A stretch of DNA of 64,000 nt from Ridgeia piscesae (taxonomy: Eukaryota; Annelida; Polychaeta; Sabellida; Siboglinidae): assembly GCA_025642075.2 (NCBI GenBank), contig JAODUO010001774.1, positions 1-64,000 of the forward strand. Reading direction: 5' to 3'. The notes beneath the pieces were generated by a model. That model did no database searches, was not told the origin of the DNA, and worked only from the letters and a program-made list of their open reading frames with translations. The translations under genes and the position numbers were made by a program. Shown in pieces: positions 32,926-51,897 of this stretch. The first letter of the stretch is position 1; each line of letters begins with the position of its first letter.

Positions 32926-33105
32926 CGCAGTTTGTCTCTAAATGTGCACATCGTTTGTGCCTATTAGTTGGTGGATTACCTGATAGCTCGTTGTGTGTGT
33001 GACACTATTTGTTGCTTGCATGACTGCACGTGTGCGACGAATATATGCTGTGCATGCGTGGATGTGTTCATACATGTGTGCGTGCAACTAGATGTCGAGC
33101 ATAGC

Positions 33106-33242
<137 letters not shown>

Positions 33243-33734
33243 TGTTTAACTATATTATGATAACATGTGCTAGCCATGTCCTTTTGGTAAACAACATGTT
33301 GCCAGTGAGCATTCTGGTAACAGAGCAGTTTGATAACACTGTTGAAAACAGTCATAATATTTCACTGTTTTGTTGTTTTGCCCTGCCAGCTTTAGTCATT
33401 CTTTAGAATGTACATACAATAATTCACTGTAAAAGAAATCACAGAAAAAATTTCAGTTTTGCCTAGCAAAGTCACAGGAAATAAGGTCACAAAATAATGT
33501 TATTCAAAGGTTTAGTCTAGCATACACCAGCAACATAAACATCTTTTGAATCTTTGACAACAGTAAGAAATAAGGTAGCAAAATAATGTTATTGTGGCAC
33601 AGATCGCTACAGACTGCCCTTTGTACACAATCATAGCAATGATGACAGACCTAGCTGATTTGGGTTCTCCCTTTAACACCAGTATCACCATTCACCAGCC
33701 CTGTCTTGCTAGGCTGAGTGATGTTTGAACGCTG

Positions 33735-33832
33735 TCTTCCCGTCATAGCTACTTCCCGTTATAGCTACTTTTTATTCCCGTTATAGCTACTAATTAAGTT
33801 TGACAGTTGAACTAGTCCCGTTATAGCTACTT
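33735..33832. repeat. Four copies of CCCGTTATAGCTACT
   Basis: Copies near 33739, 33758, 33777 and 33816 (one with C for T), unevenly spaced by 19, 19 and 39 bases with unlike spacers. This is an irregular cluster, not a head-to-tail microsatellite. Confidence 0.75.
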
Positions 33833-34033
33833 TTCTATTTCTCCATTTTACAATGTAACAAGATAAGGGAGCATTAACCATTTCATCTCCATCCAGCTGA
33901 TGTCCATGAGGGGTGGATGGCTTTGATATAAGGAATTTCAACAAAGTGAAGTGATAATTTTTAACGAGTACTTTGTGGAGACATGGCTTGATGAGGATAA
34001 AACATTCACCATGGACATTTGGAATGTCTATGT

Positions 34034-34038
34034 ATATA

Positions 34039-34118
<80 letters not shown>
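34034..34118. repeat. (TA)n microsatellite
   Basis: Two TA runs split by AAAATATA. Confidence 0.95.
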
Positions 34119-34119
<1 letters not shown>

Positions 34120-34375
34120 TAATATATACACATACTATTTTATTTTAACACTAAACATTTGGACTAGTTCAAGCATTCTGTGTTCAATTCAAGTCAATTC
34201 AATTCAATTTATTTCAAAACACACAACATTAAAAATAAAGCAATACAAATAATAATACGTCACATGGTACGAATGAAATACAATTAAGAAATATGTTTTG
34301 AAAAGGAGTAGACATGAAGTGAAACACTTATATGTGTCTACCCCTGTGAACACTTTTCATAAAAATGATGGGTGG

Positions 34376-34592
<217 letters not shown>

Positions 34593-34599
34593 GGAAAGA

Positions 34600-36050
34600 A
34601 AGATACAATGAACACATCGGAATAAGAGCTGGAGAACATTATTAAGAATAAAATGTGGTAAACAGGACAGTGATGGAACAGATTATGACTATAGATTCTA
34701 TTAATCTGGCTTACACCATCTGCTGACAACATTTTGAAACTGTGGATATGCATGAAACTGTATGCATCGTTTTGCCAGTGTGTATGTACATTGCTTCGTG
34801 TTATTAAGGCTTTATCATACAGCGGTGTGACTCTGTTGCATGTGTTTAATGATCTTTATATAGCAACAAATAAATGCTTGTCACTTGTGAAATGTTTCGA
34901 CAATTTTGTGTCAGTCAATTTGAAACTTCCTTCCTAGAGAGGACATACTTGTGTAAATTCGCACCTGAACATTCACACAACAGAGGTAAGAGAACTGAAT
35001 AAATATAAAACTACACATTAATATGTTATGGTGTTTATGAAATATTTGCCTTTTATGGTCTCAATGCTGTACTTTTACACAAAAACACATACTACTACAG
35101 TCAGTACTCAACCCCTGGCACAAATATATATTGTGCAGACAGGGAGAGAGAATCCCTAAAACCATAATTGAAGTGGGTCCAATTACATTGTAAAATATTA
35201 TTGGGTGCATTACTTTTTTATGTATGAAATGAATAGCTAATAATGTATACATGGGTACTCAATTAAGGGGTGGGGTAAATAGTTGAGGACAAATATAGAC
35301 ACCCCGGTGTGTTTATTCAAAATGGATGTTTATGTCAGATTATATTATAGATAGGGCATATATTCAAAACGGGATGTTTATTAGAATACTGTAACTATGT
35401 ATGAGTAATAACCATGGCCTACTCTTGTGGTTACTGGCATTTTCTTAGCAATATTTTTATTGATGTGCTTTCTATGTAGTTTAGGTTTAGTTGTTTATGG
35501 AAAAGGTTGGATTGTAATAAAAATGTGTTATTGATATGGTCTTTCGAGTTTGTTCTTTACCAAATCTAGTATATTTCAAGTAAGATTAAATTACTCATTG
35601 AATTAATATATGAGGAACAATGTAAAAGTAAAACGCCCAAGACCATTCATTTAAGCCCAGGACAGCACTAGCCTAATCCTCCACCAGTGACTAATATGAA
35701 TTTCTGTAAGACATTCTACAATACCATAAACCAGTCCATGATAAGGATGAAAGAAAGAAAACAGCATTACAACTTTATAAGTTTATATGTAGGACTGGAT
35801 GCTTTGTGGTGTTGGAATATTGATTCGATTTTGATTTAATGAATATTCACCAATGCTTATAGTTACAGAAAAATGTAAATGCATACCGTAGTTATTATAC
35901 AATAAGTTTGTTTTTCTCAAAAAATTATCACGATATAAAGGTGAATTTATTTGAATAGTTAGATATTAATTTAACACCAAACACAATTATCATCATGACA
36001 TGTCATCAGTACAATCACAATCAGTTATGCACTGCAGTCGGGGAACGTTG
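34600..36050. other. Gene-poor AT-rich interval
   Basis: Low-complexity-free but AT-rich sequence with short frames only; no gene, RNA gene or repeat family recognised. Confidence 0.45.
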
Positions 36051-36079
36051 AGTCGTTAAGAACAATTCAAGTCAACAAC

Positions 36080-36260
36080 AGCCGATTAAAGATGTACCGA
36101 AAATTGGCGATCGTCGTAAGCATAGACTGGGATTAATACTTACGACTCGTCGTAAACACCTGACAAACTTGCATTCCCTATTGCGCAAGCGCAACCGGAA
36201 ATTAGCGATCGTCGTAGGCATAGCCTGGGATTTATGCTTACAACTCGTCGTAAGTATAGC
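36080..36260. repeat. Pair of palindromic units with GCGATCGTCGTA core
   Basis: Two direct copies near 36105 and 36203. Each pairs CGATCGTCGTARGCATA with a downstream TATGCTTACRACTCGTCGTA-like arm, so each unit can fold back. The units are about 100 bp apart. Confidence 0.65.
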
Positions 36261-36889
36261 CACGCCGGTTAATTAATTATGACTGCTTTGGCTTTGGCAA
36301 TGCCTCCAACGAACTAGTTATTAGCGAATCCGAAGCAAGCAAAGGACAGGGTCGAGTATCTAATCCTAGTTCTAGTAAAAAAATCATGGTGATGAACACA
36401 ACATAATCTTTATTGTCATACGACTAAGTTATGAGCTAATCGTTGAAGTAAACAGGATTTACTAACCTGTCAAAAAGTCACTTGTCCTGGTCATGAATTT
36501 TAACATGCCGGCCGTTTCTTTCGTTTCAATCCATAAATGCATCATCTTTCCAAGGTACACCTTTGTGGACGGCTGCCGTCGTCGCTCTTCTTCTCAGTGG
36601 CATATATTTTCATGGGCGACCACGCATTGGAATTTTATTAAAAACACAAACAAATTGGAATGAATCTCAATTGCATTCGCCAATTTCTACGTAAACAAGA
36701 AGTCCTGGATGGTGGGGGTCAAGGCAGATCTCGTGACATCTTCGTTACTGCGCGTTATCATGTGATTAAGGCGAATATTATCTACCACATAAAACCAGTT
36801 AGGTAGAAAACTTCAATATGAAAAAGACTATAAATTATATCAACCGGTCTGGTTAAAATAGTGTTTACGTTTTAACCAAAAACCAATGT

Positions 36890-37255
36890 GCAAAAGCGAA
36901 CCAGTGTATCACAGGGGGTACTTGGTACGTTCGCTTTTTCGCGAAATTAACATGAAACGCGAGGAGCAAAACAATCGGCATGAGCAGGCAGCTTTAAACA
37001 AAACTAAGCTGGGTAACATGCACCGCGAAATCTTCAAAGATAACTTTGGAATCTGTTTTTATTTTCTAATATCTACAACTCATTCTAACAATGAAATACG
37101 ACGCGTAAACGTAGGGTCTCTCCAGCCAGGCAAAGAAGTTATGTTAAGCATCACATACACGGAGAGAAAAACAAACATCTGGGAGAAAAAAGGCAAAGAC
37201 GTTATTGAACAAGTCAGAAAACGGAAGTGGACCTGGGCAGTTAGAATGTGATGTT
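36890..37255 (+). mobile_element. LINE 3' fragment related to the 14-kb LINE
   Basis: Broken + strand text includes RKTNIWEKKGKDVIEQVRKR followed by KWTWA, matching the end of the 14-kb LINE. It is heavily decayed upstream. A further short trace of the same motif occurs near 39608-39640. Confidence 0.65.
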
Positions 37256-38394
37256 GTTCAAGGTGTTTCATGATGTGGCTATGAAGTATGTGTTCAAGAA
37301 GTTTGGAAGTGTGCTTTCTTATCTTTTAATAAGTGGCTATTTTTCATAAGTATATCCATCTTTTAATTACATAAACATAACCGATCGACTTAAATTTAAC
37401 GTACTTTCACCATCGGTATATTGGTTAACATTGTCATGGTCAATACGCAAATATTACGTTTAAAACCAGAGTACTATTACGAGTAAAACCAGAGACGACG
37501 CCAAGTTTGACAGCTAACCGGAACTCATGAGAAGATCGATGGTTCCAATCGACTCGATAGGCGTCGCTGCGGACTGTCATAATTCCCGTACTTCACGAAA
37601 TTGTCTGGTTCCTGGAACTATCGTTACTGTTAACGAGTAGGACTCATACCAATAATGTGAAATTATACCGTCAAATTAAAATGTCTCCCACTCGTTTGCA
37701 CTAGTGGCAAAGCATTTCTTTCAAATGATCAAGTCCCATCATGTGACTGCGACGGAGTGACGTCATAAACAGCGCGATAACGACGGCCTGATGCAGTATT
37801 GAATGTCTGCAAGTAAAGCGTCCGATCTCGCCTCCAGCCACCCATCCGCTAAGTTTCACCAGTCGCTGGACAACATATGTTAGTCAAGAGCCCTGCCCAT
37901 GTCAATGAAGAAGAAGACGGAGGGTGAAACCAACCACGGCGAACGTTTGCAAGAAGACACGAACATTTATCAGATAAGTTCAGCTCCGGAATATTTATTA
38001 TAACTGGTGGCAGTGTTGCATCAGTTTTTAGGGCCCTGCCTATCGATGAGCCAGCAAACACAGTTGTGTAGACGAACACTAATAGTTCAGTCTAGCAATA
38101 ACTATTTATGTAACTTTTGAGTAAGTTTAGCTTTGACATTCCCTCTGGAATAGAATTAGCCGGGGGACCGATGATTGTTGAACCAGCAAAAGAGAGTTGT
38201 GTAAAAAGGCGGAGAGTCAAGTCAATACTGAGATATTTTGTAAGGAATTACGTAATCATTTAGCAGTTCGGTTCAACATAGCATAATTGTTCTATTTAAT
38301 CTTTGCGTCGGTTTAGCGTTGACGTTCCATCTGTAACAATAGGTAGGAATATACATATATGGAATTGTGTAAAATAGACCCCATAAAGAGGTAC

Positions 38395-38645
38395 GGTAGC
38401 TCCAGGCCACGCGCCTCTCTATCAAACTATACAGCTCCAGGCCACGCCTCCTCTCTATCAAACTATACAGCTCCAGGCCACGCCTATTTCTATCAAACTA
38501 TACAGCTCCAGGCCACGCCTCCTCTTTATCAAACTATACAGCTCCAGGCCACGCCTTCTCTCTATCAAATTATACAGCTCAAGCCTTCTCTCTATCAAAT
38601 TATACAGCTCAAGGCCACTCCTTCTCTCTATCAAACTATACGGTT
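38395..38645. repeat. 36-bp minisatellite
   Basis: About six to seven copies of a unit TATACAGCTCCAGGCCACGC plus CTCCTCTCTATCAAAC. Two copies are shortened. Confidence 0.93.
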
Positions 38646-38699
38646 ACTGGATATAGACATAGTTTTGTGGTTAGCGCGGGTGACCAGGGGCATTACTTC

Positions 38700-39255
38700 A
38701 CACATCAAACCTCCACCCACCCACCACCCACCCACCCATCCATCTAAAATATCACCAACCCACCTAACACACCCACCTACCTGCACACCCTCCTAACCTA
38801 ACCAACACACCTATCAACCCACCCCGCCAACTCTTGCACTGACTCACTCACTCACTCACCCATCCACGCACTCAGCCAACCACTCACCCACCCACACCCT
38901 CATCCATATACACATCCATCAACCCATCCATTCACCCACCCATCCATCCACCCATCACTCCATCCATTAATTCATTCACCTCATTCATCCATCCATCCAT
39001 CCATCCTCTATCCATTCATCCATCCATCCACTCACCGTTCCATCCATTCACCCATTCATTTTTTCTTTCTCTCTCTCTCTCTTTCTTATCCACTCAGCCA
39101 TCCACTCACACATTCATCCAACCATCCATCCACCCATTCATCCAGCCACTCACCCATCCGTCCATCCACTCACACGTCCACCCACCCACCCCCTATCCAT
39201 CTAGTCATTCATCCACCGTCTCTCAATCCCTCTATCTTTCCATTCCTCCATCCAG
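38700..39255. repeat. Degenerate (CCAC/CCAT)n block
   Basis: More than 500 bases of irregular CCAC, CCAT, TCAC and ATTC tetranucleotides. Confidence 0.9.
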
Positions 39256-39860
39256 TGAGTTAACTGCATATCGTCCGGGTGTCCCTGGGTAAGGCTGGGT
39301 CACTCTAGAATGTGGCCACAACGAGTGTGCTGGTGCACACGACACCCCTGCCGCATTCCCCTTGCACAGGCTCTTCCGGGCTCGTAGCTAGTTTCTGTAA
39401 CATCGCGTTTAAAGGTAGTCAGTGTAAGTAAAAATAATTCAGAAGCGGTCTGTGTTTGGGGGTGCCCAGAGAGCAGATAATACGGTTTCTTGCCAGTGCA
39501 CACGAGTTTCTTATTAACCTTAGATATATCTTAGGTAATTATAACAAAATTGTGTCAATATCATACGTATGGGTAGTTACAAAAATACGAAGGTCACATA
39601 CATGACTGGACAATTCAGAAGACGGAAGTGGACCTGGGCCGAATTGACAGGCCAAATTGTAAGTTTGTCATGTAATTGTGTTATCTCCATAAATATGATT
39701 TCGATTGTGTTATGTTATGTCATTGCACTAACTTAATAATAATAATAATCTGACATTTTTTCTGCGCCCAAAACCTTGTAATTATAACCATTCAGAAGCG
39801 CATTACAACCCCAAAATACTGCACATCCTCCTAGCATAACTAACATACCAACTCATTCAC

Positions 39861-39988
39861 TGACCGACCGACCGACCGACCGACCGACCGACCGACCGAC
39901 CGACCGACCGACGAACCGACCGACCGACCGACCGACCGACCGACCGACCGACCGACCGACCGACCGACCGACCGACCGACCGACCGAC
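39861..39988. repeat. (GACC)n microsatellite
   Basis: About 31 GACC units with one interruption (GACGAACC). Confidence 0.97.
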
Positions 39989-40811
39989 CTGACTGACTGT
40001 TTTTAAAACGTTAAAATAGAAATATGCATTTGTATGTAAAATAAATTGATCAATATTAATAAATAGTATTAGTCTTAATAGTTCTAAATGCAAATATTAA
40101 TAAAGATGCTTATATAGTCTTACTTGTAATATATGTGTTATTCATGGGCGAATTACGATTGGTTGCAGATTGTACCTCCCTATTTGTCACTGGCAACAGC
40201 GTGGGAAGACATGACGTCATGGAAAGTAAAGAAGCGTTAAATGATGGGTTGTCACATGACGTCACATCAACATAACAACAGAGGGATACGTATGATTAGT
40301 TGTAAAAAGACGAAGGTCATAGATACCCTTTGCACAATGATGATGAAGAAGATGACGACTTCCAACTGGTTTGATTGATAGGCCTCGAGTGCTTTAAAAT
40401 ATTGTTTCGGCTCATGAAGATTCAGCTTCCCCCGACCTGAGAGAATGACCACGGGCACACAGAACAGAGGTTGCTACACAGGATGGGCTGGTGCCCCAGG
40501 ACCAGGCCGTCTAGCGTGATGTTTGAGGAAGGTTATCCAGCTGGCGGAGTATGGAGCTGATAGCTACGGACTAGAAGACGACGACGGCGAGGGTCAGAAA
40601 TAGAAGTCTAGGGACAGGGTTGACACATATACACTAATACAATCCTCGTGTGCACTGGTTGGAAACTGGGGGACCACAGACCGTAGAGTGACCATAATAT
40701 ATGCTTTTTGTGTCCTTATTCACATGTACTCCGATGCTTCCTTGTTATCCTCCTACATATAACTTAATCTTTGTTGATCTTAATAACATGTGCACTGGTG
40801 TGTTTCAGGGG

Positions 40812-40950
40812 AACGACGCGTCATCGCGGTGGACAGCGACTCAGCAGACGCGCAGGAAGGCAGACCCAATCGTGTGGATGTGTTCGGTGCAACAGCAAGT
40901 CAAGGAGTGGCAGAGTTTCTGCAACAACGGAACTTTTGGTAGATGAGAGA
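40812..40950 (+). other. Possible exon, unidentified
   Basis: After a good acceptor (GGTGTGTTTCAG) all three frames are open for about 40 codons, one with a protein-like composition (RVIAVDSDSADAQEG, DVFGATASQGVAEFLQQRNF). No partner exon or family is recognised. Confidence 0.2.
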
Positions 40951-41309
40951 GTCAGAAAACCGCTTGTGGACGATGAAGGATGACCCTGGTACGATGGCTT
41001 TATGGTGAACTAACAAAACATACTCCATCTTAGTTTATACTACCATACGCCGTCGAGGTATGCCGATATCTCTGAGAACCTGGGATATGAGTGTTGCATT
41101 TGACAAAGACAGGCTTGTGCCGAGTAGAACCTTTTCTGGACACGTTCCGCACACGATGCAAGTTCTTTGTCATTTTGTGGCGAGTCGGCGTTGGAATGAA
41201 TAAAATCATGACACAATTTAAATTTCGTACAGTGTATTGGTGATGTAGCGTTATTCTTCCATTTCTTTAGTGTTTGAAATGAAGACACTATTGTACATTA
41301 TACATAATG

Positions 41310-42429
41310 TACACACACATACATACATACATACATACGTACATCATACATACATACATATACATACATAACATATACATACATACATTCATACATACAT
41401 ACATACATACATACATACATACATAAATGCACACATACATACATACATACTTACACATACATATATACATACATACAACACATATACATACATACCTACA
41501 CACATACATACATAAATACACACATATATACATACACAAACATACACATACATACATACACAAATACATACATACATACATACATACATACATACATACA
41601 TACATACATACATACATACATACATGCATACATGCACACATACATGCATACATGCACACACATACAAACATACACATACATAAATGCATACACATATACA
41701 TACACACATGCATATATACATACATACATGCATGCATGCATACATACATACATGCATACATACATACATACATACATACATACATACATGCATACATACA
41801 TACATACATACATACATACATACATACATGACATACATACATACATACATACATACATACATACATACATACATACATGCACTAAACTTGAGATGAAACG
41901 ACAACAATACGACACCTGGGGAGGGACGACGTGAACAGCCTAAATGGTGCGGCCGACCGACCGACCGACCGACCGACCGACCGACCGACCGACCGACCGA
42001 CCGACACCCGACCGACCGACCGACCGACCGACCGACCGACCGACCGACCGACCGACCGACCGACCGACCGACCGACCGACCGACCGACCGACCGACCGAC
42101 CGACCGACCGACCGACCGACCGACCAACCGACAGAGGGATAGAGGGATAGAGGGGCAAAGGGGCAGATGTGCACTGGGTCAGAGGGGCAGAGGAAGGGCA
42201 GGGCAGGGCAGGGCAGGGCAGGGCAGGGCAGGGCAGGGCAGGGCAGGGCAGGGCAGGGCAGGGCAGGGCAGGGCAGGGCAGGGCAGGGCAGGGCAGGGCA
42301 GGGCAGGGCAGGCGTAATTATGTGCGTCATGTGTAATGTGCAATCACTGTCTATGATTAAATATAATTACGGAGCGAGGCAGGCATGGACAAGATGAAAT
42401 CATGCATCAGCTACCATCTAAGTAAATAT

Positions 42430-42488
<59 letters not shown>
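41310..42488. repeat. Microsatellite cluster (TACA)n, (GACC)n, (GGGCA)n, (TA)n
   Basis: In order: TACA units 41310-41880, GACC units 41950-42130, GGGCA units 42195-42310 and TA 42430-42488. Only about 60-120 bases of complex sequence separate the runs. All long frames here are translation artefacts. Confidence 0.97.
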
Positions 42489-42492
<4 letters not shown>

Positions 42493-42869
42493 TAACGAAA
42501 CCCGAATTTGCGTGGTCACGATAACGGGCTTAAGTTCGAAATACGGCAATGGCGACACGTGCTGCCACCTGTGTGTACTTCTGGAGTCGGTGTAACCTCG
42601 GCGCTGTTTTTGTTAGCTGGGAAGCGTGGGAAACGCAGCACTAACGTAAAGTTCGTGCCAGTACCTGGGACTGAGACAGACAGGAATCGTTCGTTTGAGA
42701 CACGTCACCAGTGTATGTCAGCTATGGGTGTCTACAGTCGGTGGTGTCTGGACGTGGGTCTACGACTGTTGGGGGAAGCAGGTTATTAGTACTGTGCATA
42801 TTTATAGGCCTACGTTTTGTTGCCAATGAACATGAACATGTATATATAATCCCATGTGCAATGTCCTAT

Positions 42870-42939
42870 GAGCACACACACAGACACACACACACAAACA
42901 CACACACATACACACACAAACACACAAACACACACCACA

Positions 42940-43000
<61 letters not shown>
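42870..43000. repeat. (CA)n microsatellite
   Basis: CA runs with interruptions; a second GTATGT/ACATAC pair (43075-43300) follows and is itself nearly palindromic around a TA run. Confidence 0.95.
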
Positions 43001-43001
<1 letters not shown>

Positions 43002-43244
43002 CGAATAACCCACCGATGTTTGAGATAAAATGCATTCAACTGCACTAAAACTTTCAAAAGGTTGACCCATGTGTATGTATGTGTATGTGTATGTGTAATG
43101 TGTGTGTATGATGTATGTGATGTGTATGTGTATGTGTATTGTATGTGTATGTGTATGTGTATGTGTATGTTAGTATGTATATGTAATATATATATATATA
43201 TATATACTATACTACATATATATATACAATATCATATACTACAC

Positions 43245-43281
<37 letters not shown>

Positions 43282-43299
43282 TACATATACATATACACA

Positions 43300-43800
43300 T
43301 AGTGTATGCCCAACCATGACATACACTTGCCTCAACAACAGAAGGAGTGGACACACGCCATCACACCACTCTGACCATAATGTATACCCAACCATGACAT
43401 ACACTATGCCTCAACAACAGAAGGAGTGGACACATGCCATCACACCACTCTGACCATAATGTATGCCCAACCATGACAGACACATGCCTCAACAACAGAA
43501 GGAGTGGACACATGCCATCACACCACTCTGACCATAATGTATACCCAACCATGACAGACACATGCCTCAACAACCGAAGGAGTGGACACACGACATCACA
43601 CCACTCTGACCATAATGTATCCCCAACCATGACATACACTTGCCTCAACAACAGAAGGAGTGGACACATGCCATCACACCACTCTGACCATAATGTATAC
43701 CCAACCATGACAGACACATGCCTCAACAACAGAAGGAGTGGACACACGCCATCACACCACTCTGACCATAATGTATCCCCAACCATGACAGACACATGAC
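43300..43800. repeat. 78-bp minisatellite (right)
   Basis: About six copies of the same 78-bp unit as at 7655-8060, in opposite orientation. Confidence 0.95.
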
Positions 43801-44639
43801 AACGTCAGGGCATGGAAACACATCAGCATGACCCAGGGCCGACCACAGTAGCCCAACACCAAACATACTGACAACAACACTATGTACATGTGATCAACAA
43901 CATGACTAATCGTGTGAGCAACAACACCAGACCTGCTGTTGCAGCTGATGGCGTTAGCGCCTGCAAGAACTAACCCAGCCAGACCGCCGTCAGGGACACG
44001 GGGTAAATTCCAAGACGTCAGTAGCTCGTCGTCAAATAGGCGCGGATACTTTCGGTACTCAGCCGGGCGGCTGAGAGCGTCGAACGCCCAGCGCGGACGC
44101 CAGACCAGCTGCTGGCTGACTGGCCGTGCCATGGCAATAAGTTATAAAGTGTGAAACCAACGAACAACCTACAACGTGACATGATGAAAGGCAAGCGTCA
44201 CATAGATAACATATCACCAGTGCTAAGACGACACCGCAAGCACTGAGCAACCATCAGGTGAGGTTATTCACAGAGCGAGGCGAGCAAGTTTGTTCGTGTA
44301 AGAACCTCGTCCATCACAGCAAGTGCCGCACCGTTTGCAAACGCACTACATTTCTTTTGTGGGATGCTGATACATTTGGTAGTTTGAGGTCGCGGTGACC
44401 GCGACAAAGGGGGACGAAACACGTTACATATTACCCCAGAGGACTCCAGTTAGATTCTCGGTCAACGCATATGGTGATTAAATGTATAACATAATATAGT
44501 AAGTATCAAATTAAGATAATTTATAATTACTGCTACATCATGCATTCGTAACCAGATACATCTACATGTTCAAACAATGTTGTTGTCTGTCGACAGGTAA
44601 CGATTTTATGTTGGTGACAAATAGACGAGCGATTGCTTG

Positions 44640-45525
<886 letters not shown>

Positions 45526-45750
45526 GTCGGAGTTACATCATAAGACATTAGTTTCAATATTATAATTTCAGTTATAGTTTCAACATTATAATTAATGACT
45601 AACTGCCCTAGCATATAATCGGTCATTTGTCATGAGCTCCGACCATGCTGTCTCATATGGCATTTTTGTCTGGTTTCCTTAACAAAGATAAATGTTTTCC
45701 AGAGTATTATCTCTCAATTAAGGTGATGTCTCCAACCAGCATTTCGCGTT

Positions 45751-46077
45751 TTGACCACAGACAGTGAAGGAAATGCTGCTGACTACAAAACGCTGGCCCA
45801 GGTATTTCGTGTCAGAAAGTCGTACATCGTGGAGAGTGAAGAACCGTTTGCAAAAAAGACCCCGCTGCGCTATCTGGATACATTAACTATACGGTTTGTC
45901 AACACTTTGGGAGGTCATCGTGACCGCAGTATAGGAGGCGATATACTACGCATTCAGCGTACCGGAGTCGCGACCAATTTGCTTGTCGAGAGAAACAAAT
46001 ATTACTGTTCCATAATAAAATATATTGGTAAGCATTCAAACATGGCAATTTGTAATTTCTGCTGTAACGTGAATTAG
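45751..46077 (+). other. 108-codon open frame upstream of right PLAT copy, unrecognised
   Basis: Same frame and length as at 5714-6040, about 500 bases before the PLAT start codon. Differences include FNAFEG against VNTLGG and DRSKG against DRSIG. Openness in both arms is notable, but the changes I can see are nearly all replacements. Confidence 0.25.
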
Positions 46078-46487
46078 GAACCTGACAGATCTGCATATCA
46101 AAATAATATTTGTAAGAAATAGTATGCCGTCCAATAGTTATTAATTCATTGTAGGCAATCAAAAATGTCACATTCACAGGAGTCTATTAGACACACCGAT
46201 AGGGTATAATATATTTCACCTCCATCCATTTTCCGTGAAACAACTTACACCCAGCTTGAGTGACGTTTTATAGCCTTCATCGCTTATTACACAGACTGTT
46301 TTTATATAGGGGTGCTGAGTGCGTGTACCATAAGCTAGCATAAACTATCACAACATAAATAAGTGCCTACAATTTTAATGACTTGCCTGGACATGGCAAC
46401 TAGCCAGGTAGGCTGGTTTGTGGGCGTTACCTGGTTGTCCGCACAATGAAATGTCACGATGGAGCAGCTCCGGAGACAAGCATCTGG

Positions 46488-46496
46488 CTATATATC
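46488..46496 (+). promoter_or_regulatory. TATA box of right PLAT gene
   Basis: CTATATATC 76 bases before the start codon, conserved in the left arm. Another TATA-like TTTATATAGG lies about 180 bases further upstream. Confidence 0.6.
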
Positions 46497-46571
46497 TGGC
46501 TGCGCCGTCCACGACTTCTGCTCACAGCTACGACTTGAAGAGAGACTCACGAGAGCCTTCCCGGTCAAGAG

Positions 46572-50932
<4,361 letters not shown>

Positions 50933-51054
50933 CGCAGTGTCTCATTCTCTCGAACTCTGCATCGCACCGTCGGCTACCGACTGTTCGTGTGGGATTTCGT
51001 TTGTAAGAACATCGGAAACGTTCGTTGTTCGAGCTTTAAAATATCGTGTTCGAC

Positions 51055-51060
51055 AATAAA
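51055..51060 (+). terminator. Poly(A) signal of right PLAT gene
   Basis: AATAAA 123 bases after the stop codon, conserved in the left copy. Confidence 0.7.
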
Positions 51061-51897
51061 ATATTGGGTGAATTCGACTATACATGCTATTTAACTCATC
51101 TGTGCGTAATATTGGTATGAAATAGAATAGCAGAGTCTTCCTTTTCTCACAGAAACTTAATCAGGTTTTCGTAAATGCGACTTCGCTTATGAAAGAAATG
51201 CTGAATGGGTGCATATAAATGGTGGCAAAGGATGTTAAGACTACAACCATTTATTTGTCAATTAATTGACAAATAAGCTAATCACTATTCTAATAATTGT
51301 ATGACGTTCAAAGTGTCTAGCGTTATCTCAACATACTTTCGTGAATGATGTTTTGACATGTTTATGACGATAAGTCTATCAGGTGTATTTGTTCATGTCT
51401 AGATATGATATCCGAATCATTTCGTTTCGATGATTTCTGCAAGAAAATTTCGCCAGTCACAAATATTTTGTGTTCGCCATCTACGCTACCTAAATACTGT
51501 CAGATTATCATATACTACCAATACAAGGTCCATGTGTGGTTGATATATAGGATGCGTTTTTCGAATTGAGACAAATTGCCAAACAAAATCATCAATCGGA
51601 CTCATAGTATTTCAGCAATTTATGGAGCCTTTGCCCGTAGGACGCTATTAACGATATAAATATCCGTACACTGGCGTACTGACTTATCGAATTGTTTATT
51701 TATAACTGAGCCAGTCACACAACCTTCTGAGTAGTTGTTTTAGGTTTCGGTCTTTTAAAACGTCTTCCTCTCGTCACTCACTGGTCGGGTAAAACAACGC
51801 CACGAAAGCATTGAGCTACACCGGTTCAACGAAAGTCAGCAGGTAGCGGGGGACAAACGACAGGGGTTTGAGGGCACGATACGGGTTCTAACGTCAT

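Noticed and set aside
38359..38796. 145-codon frame with repeated SLYQTIQLQATP
   Set aside because: Translation of the 36-bp minisatellite, which is a multiple of three.
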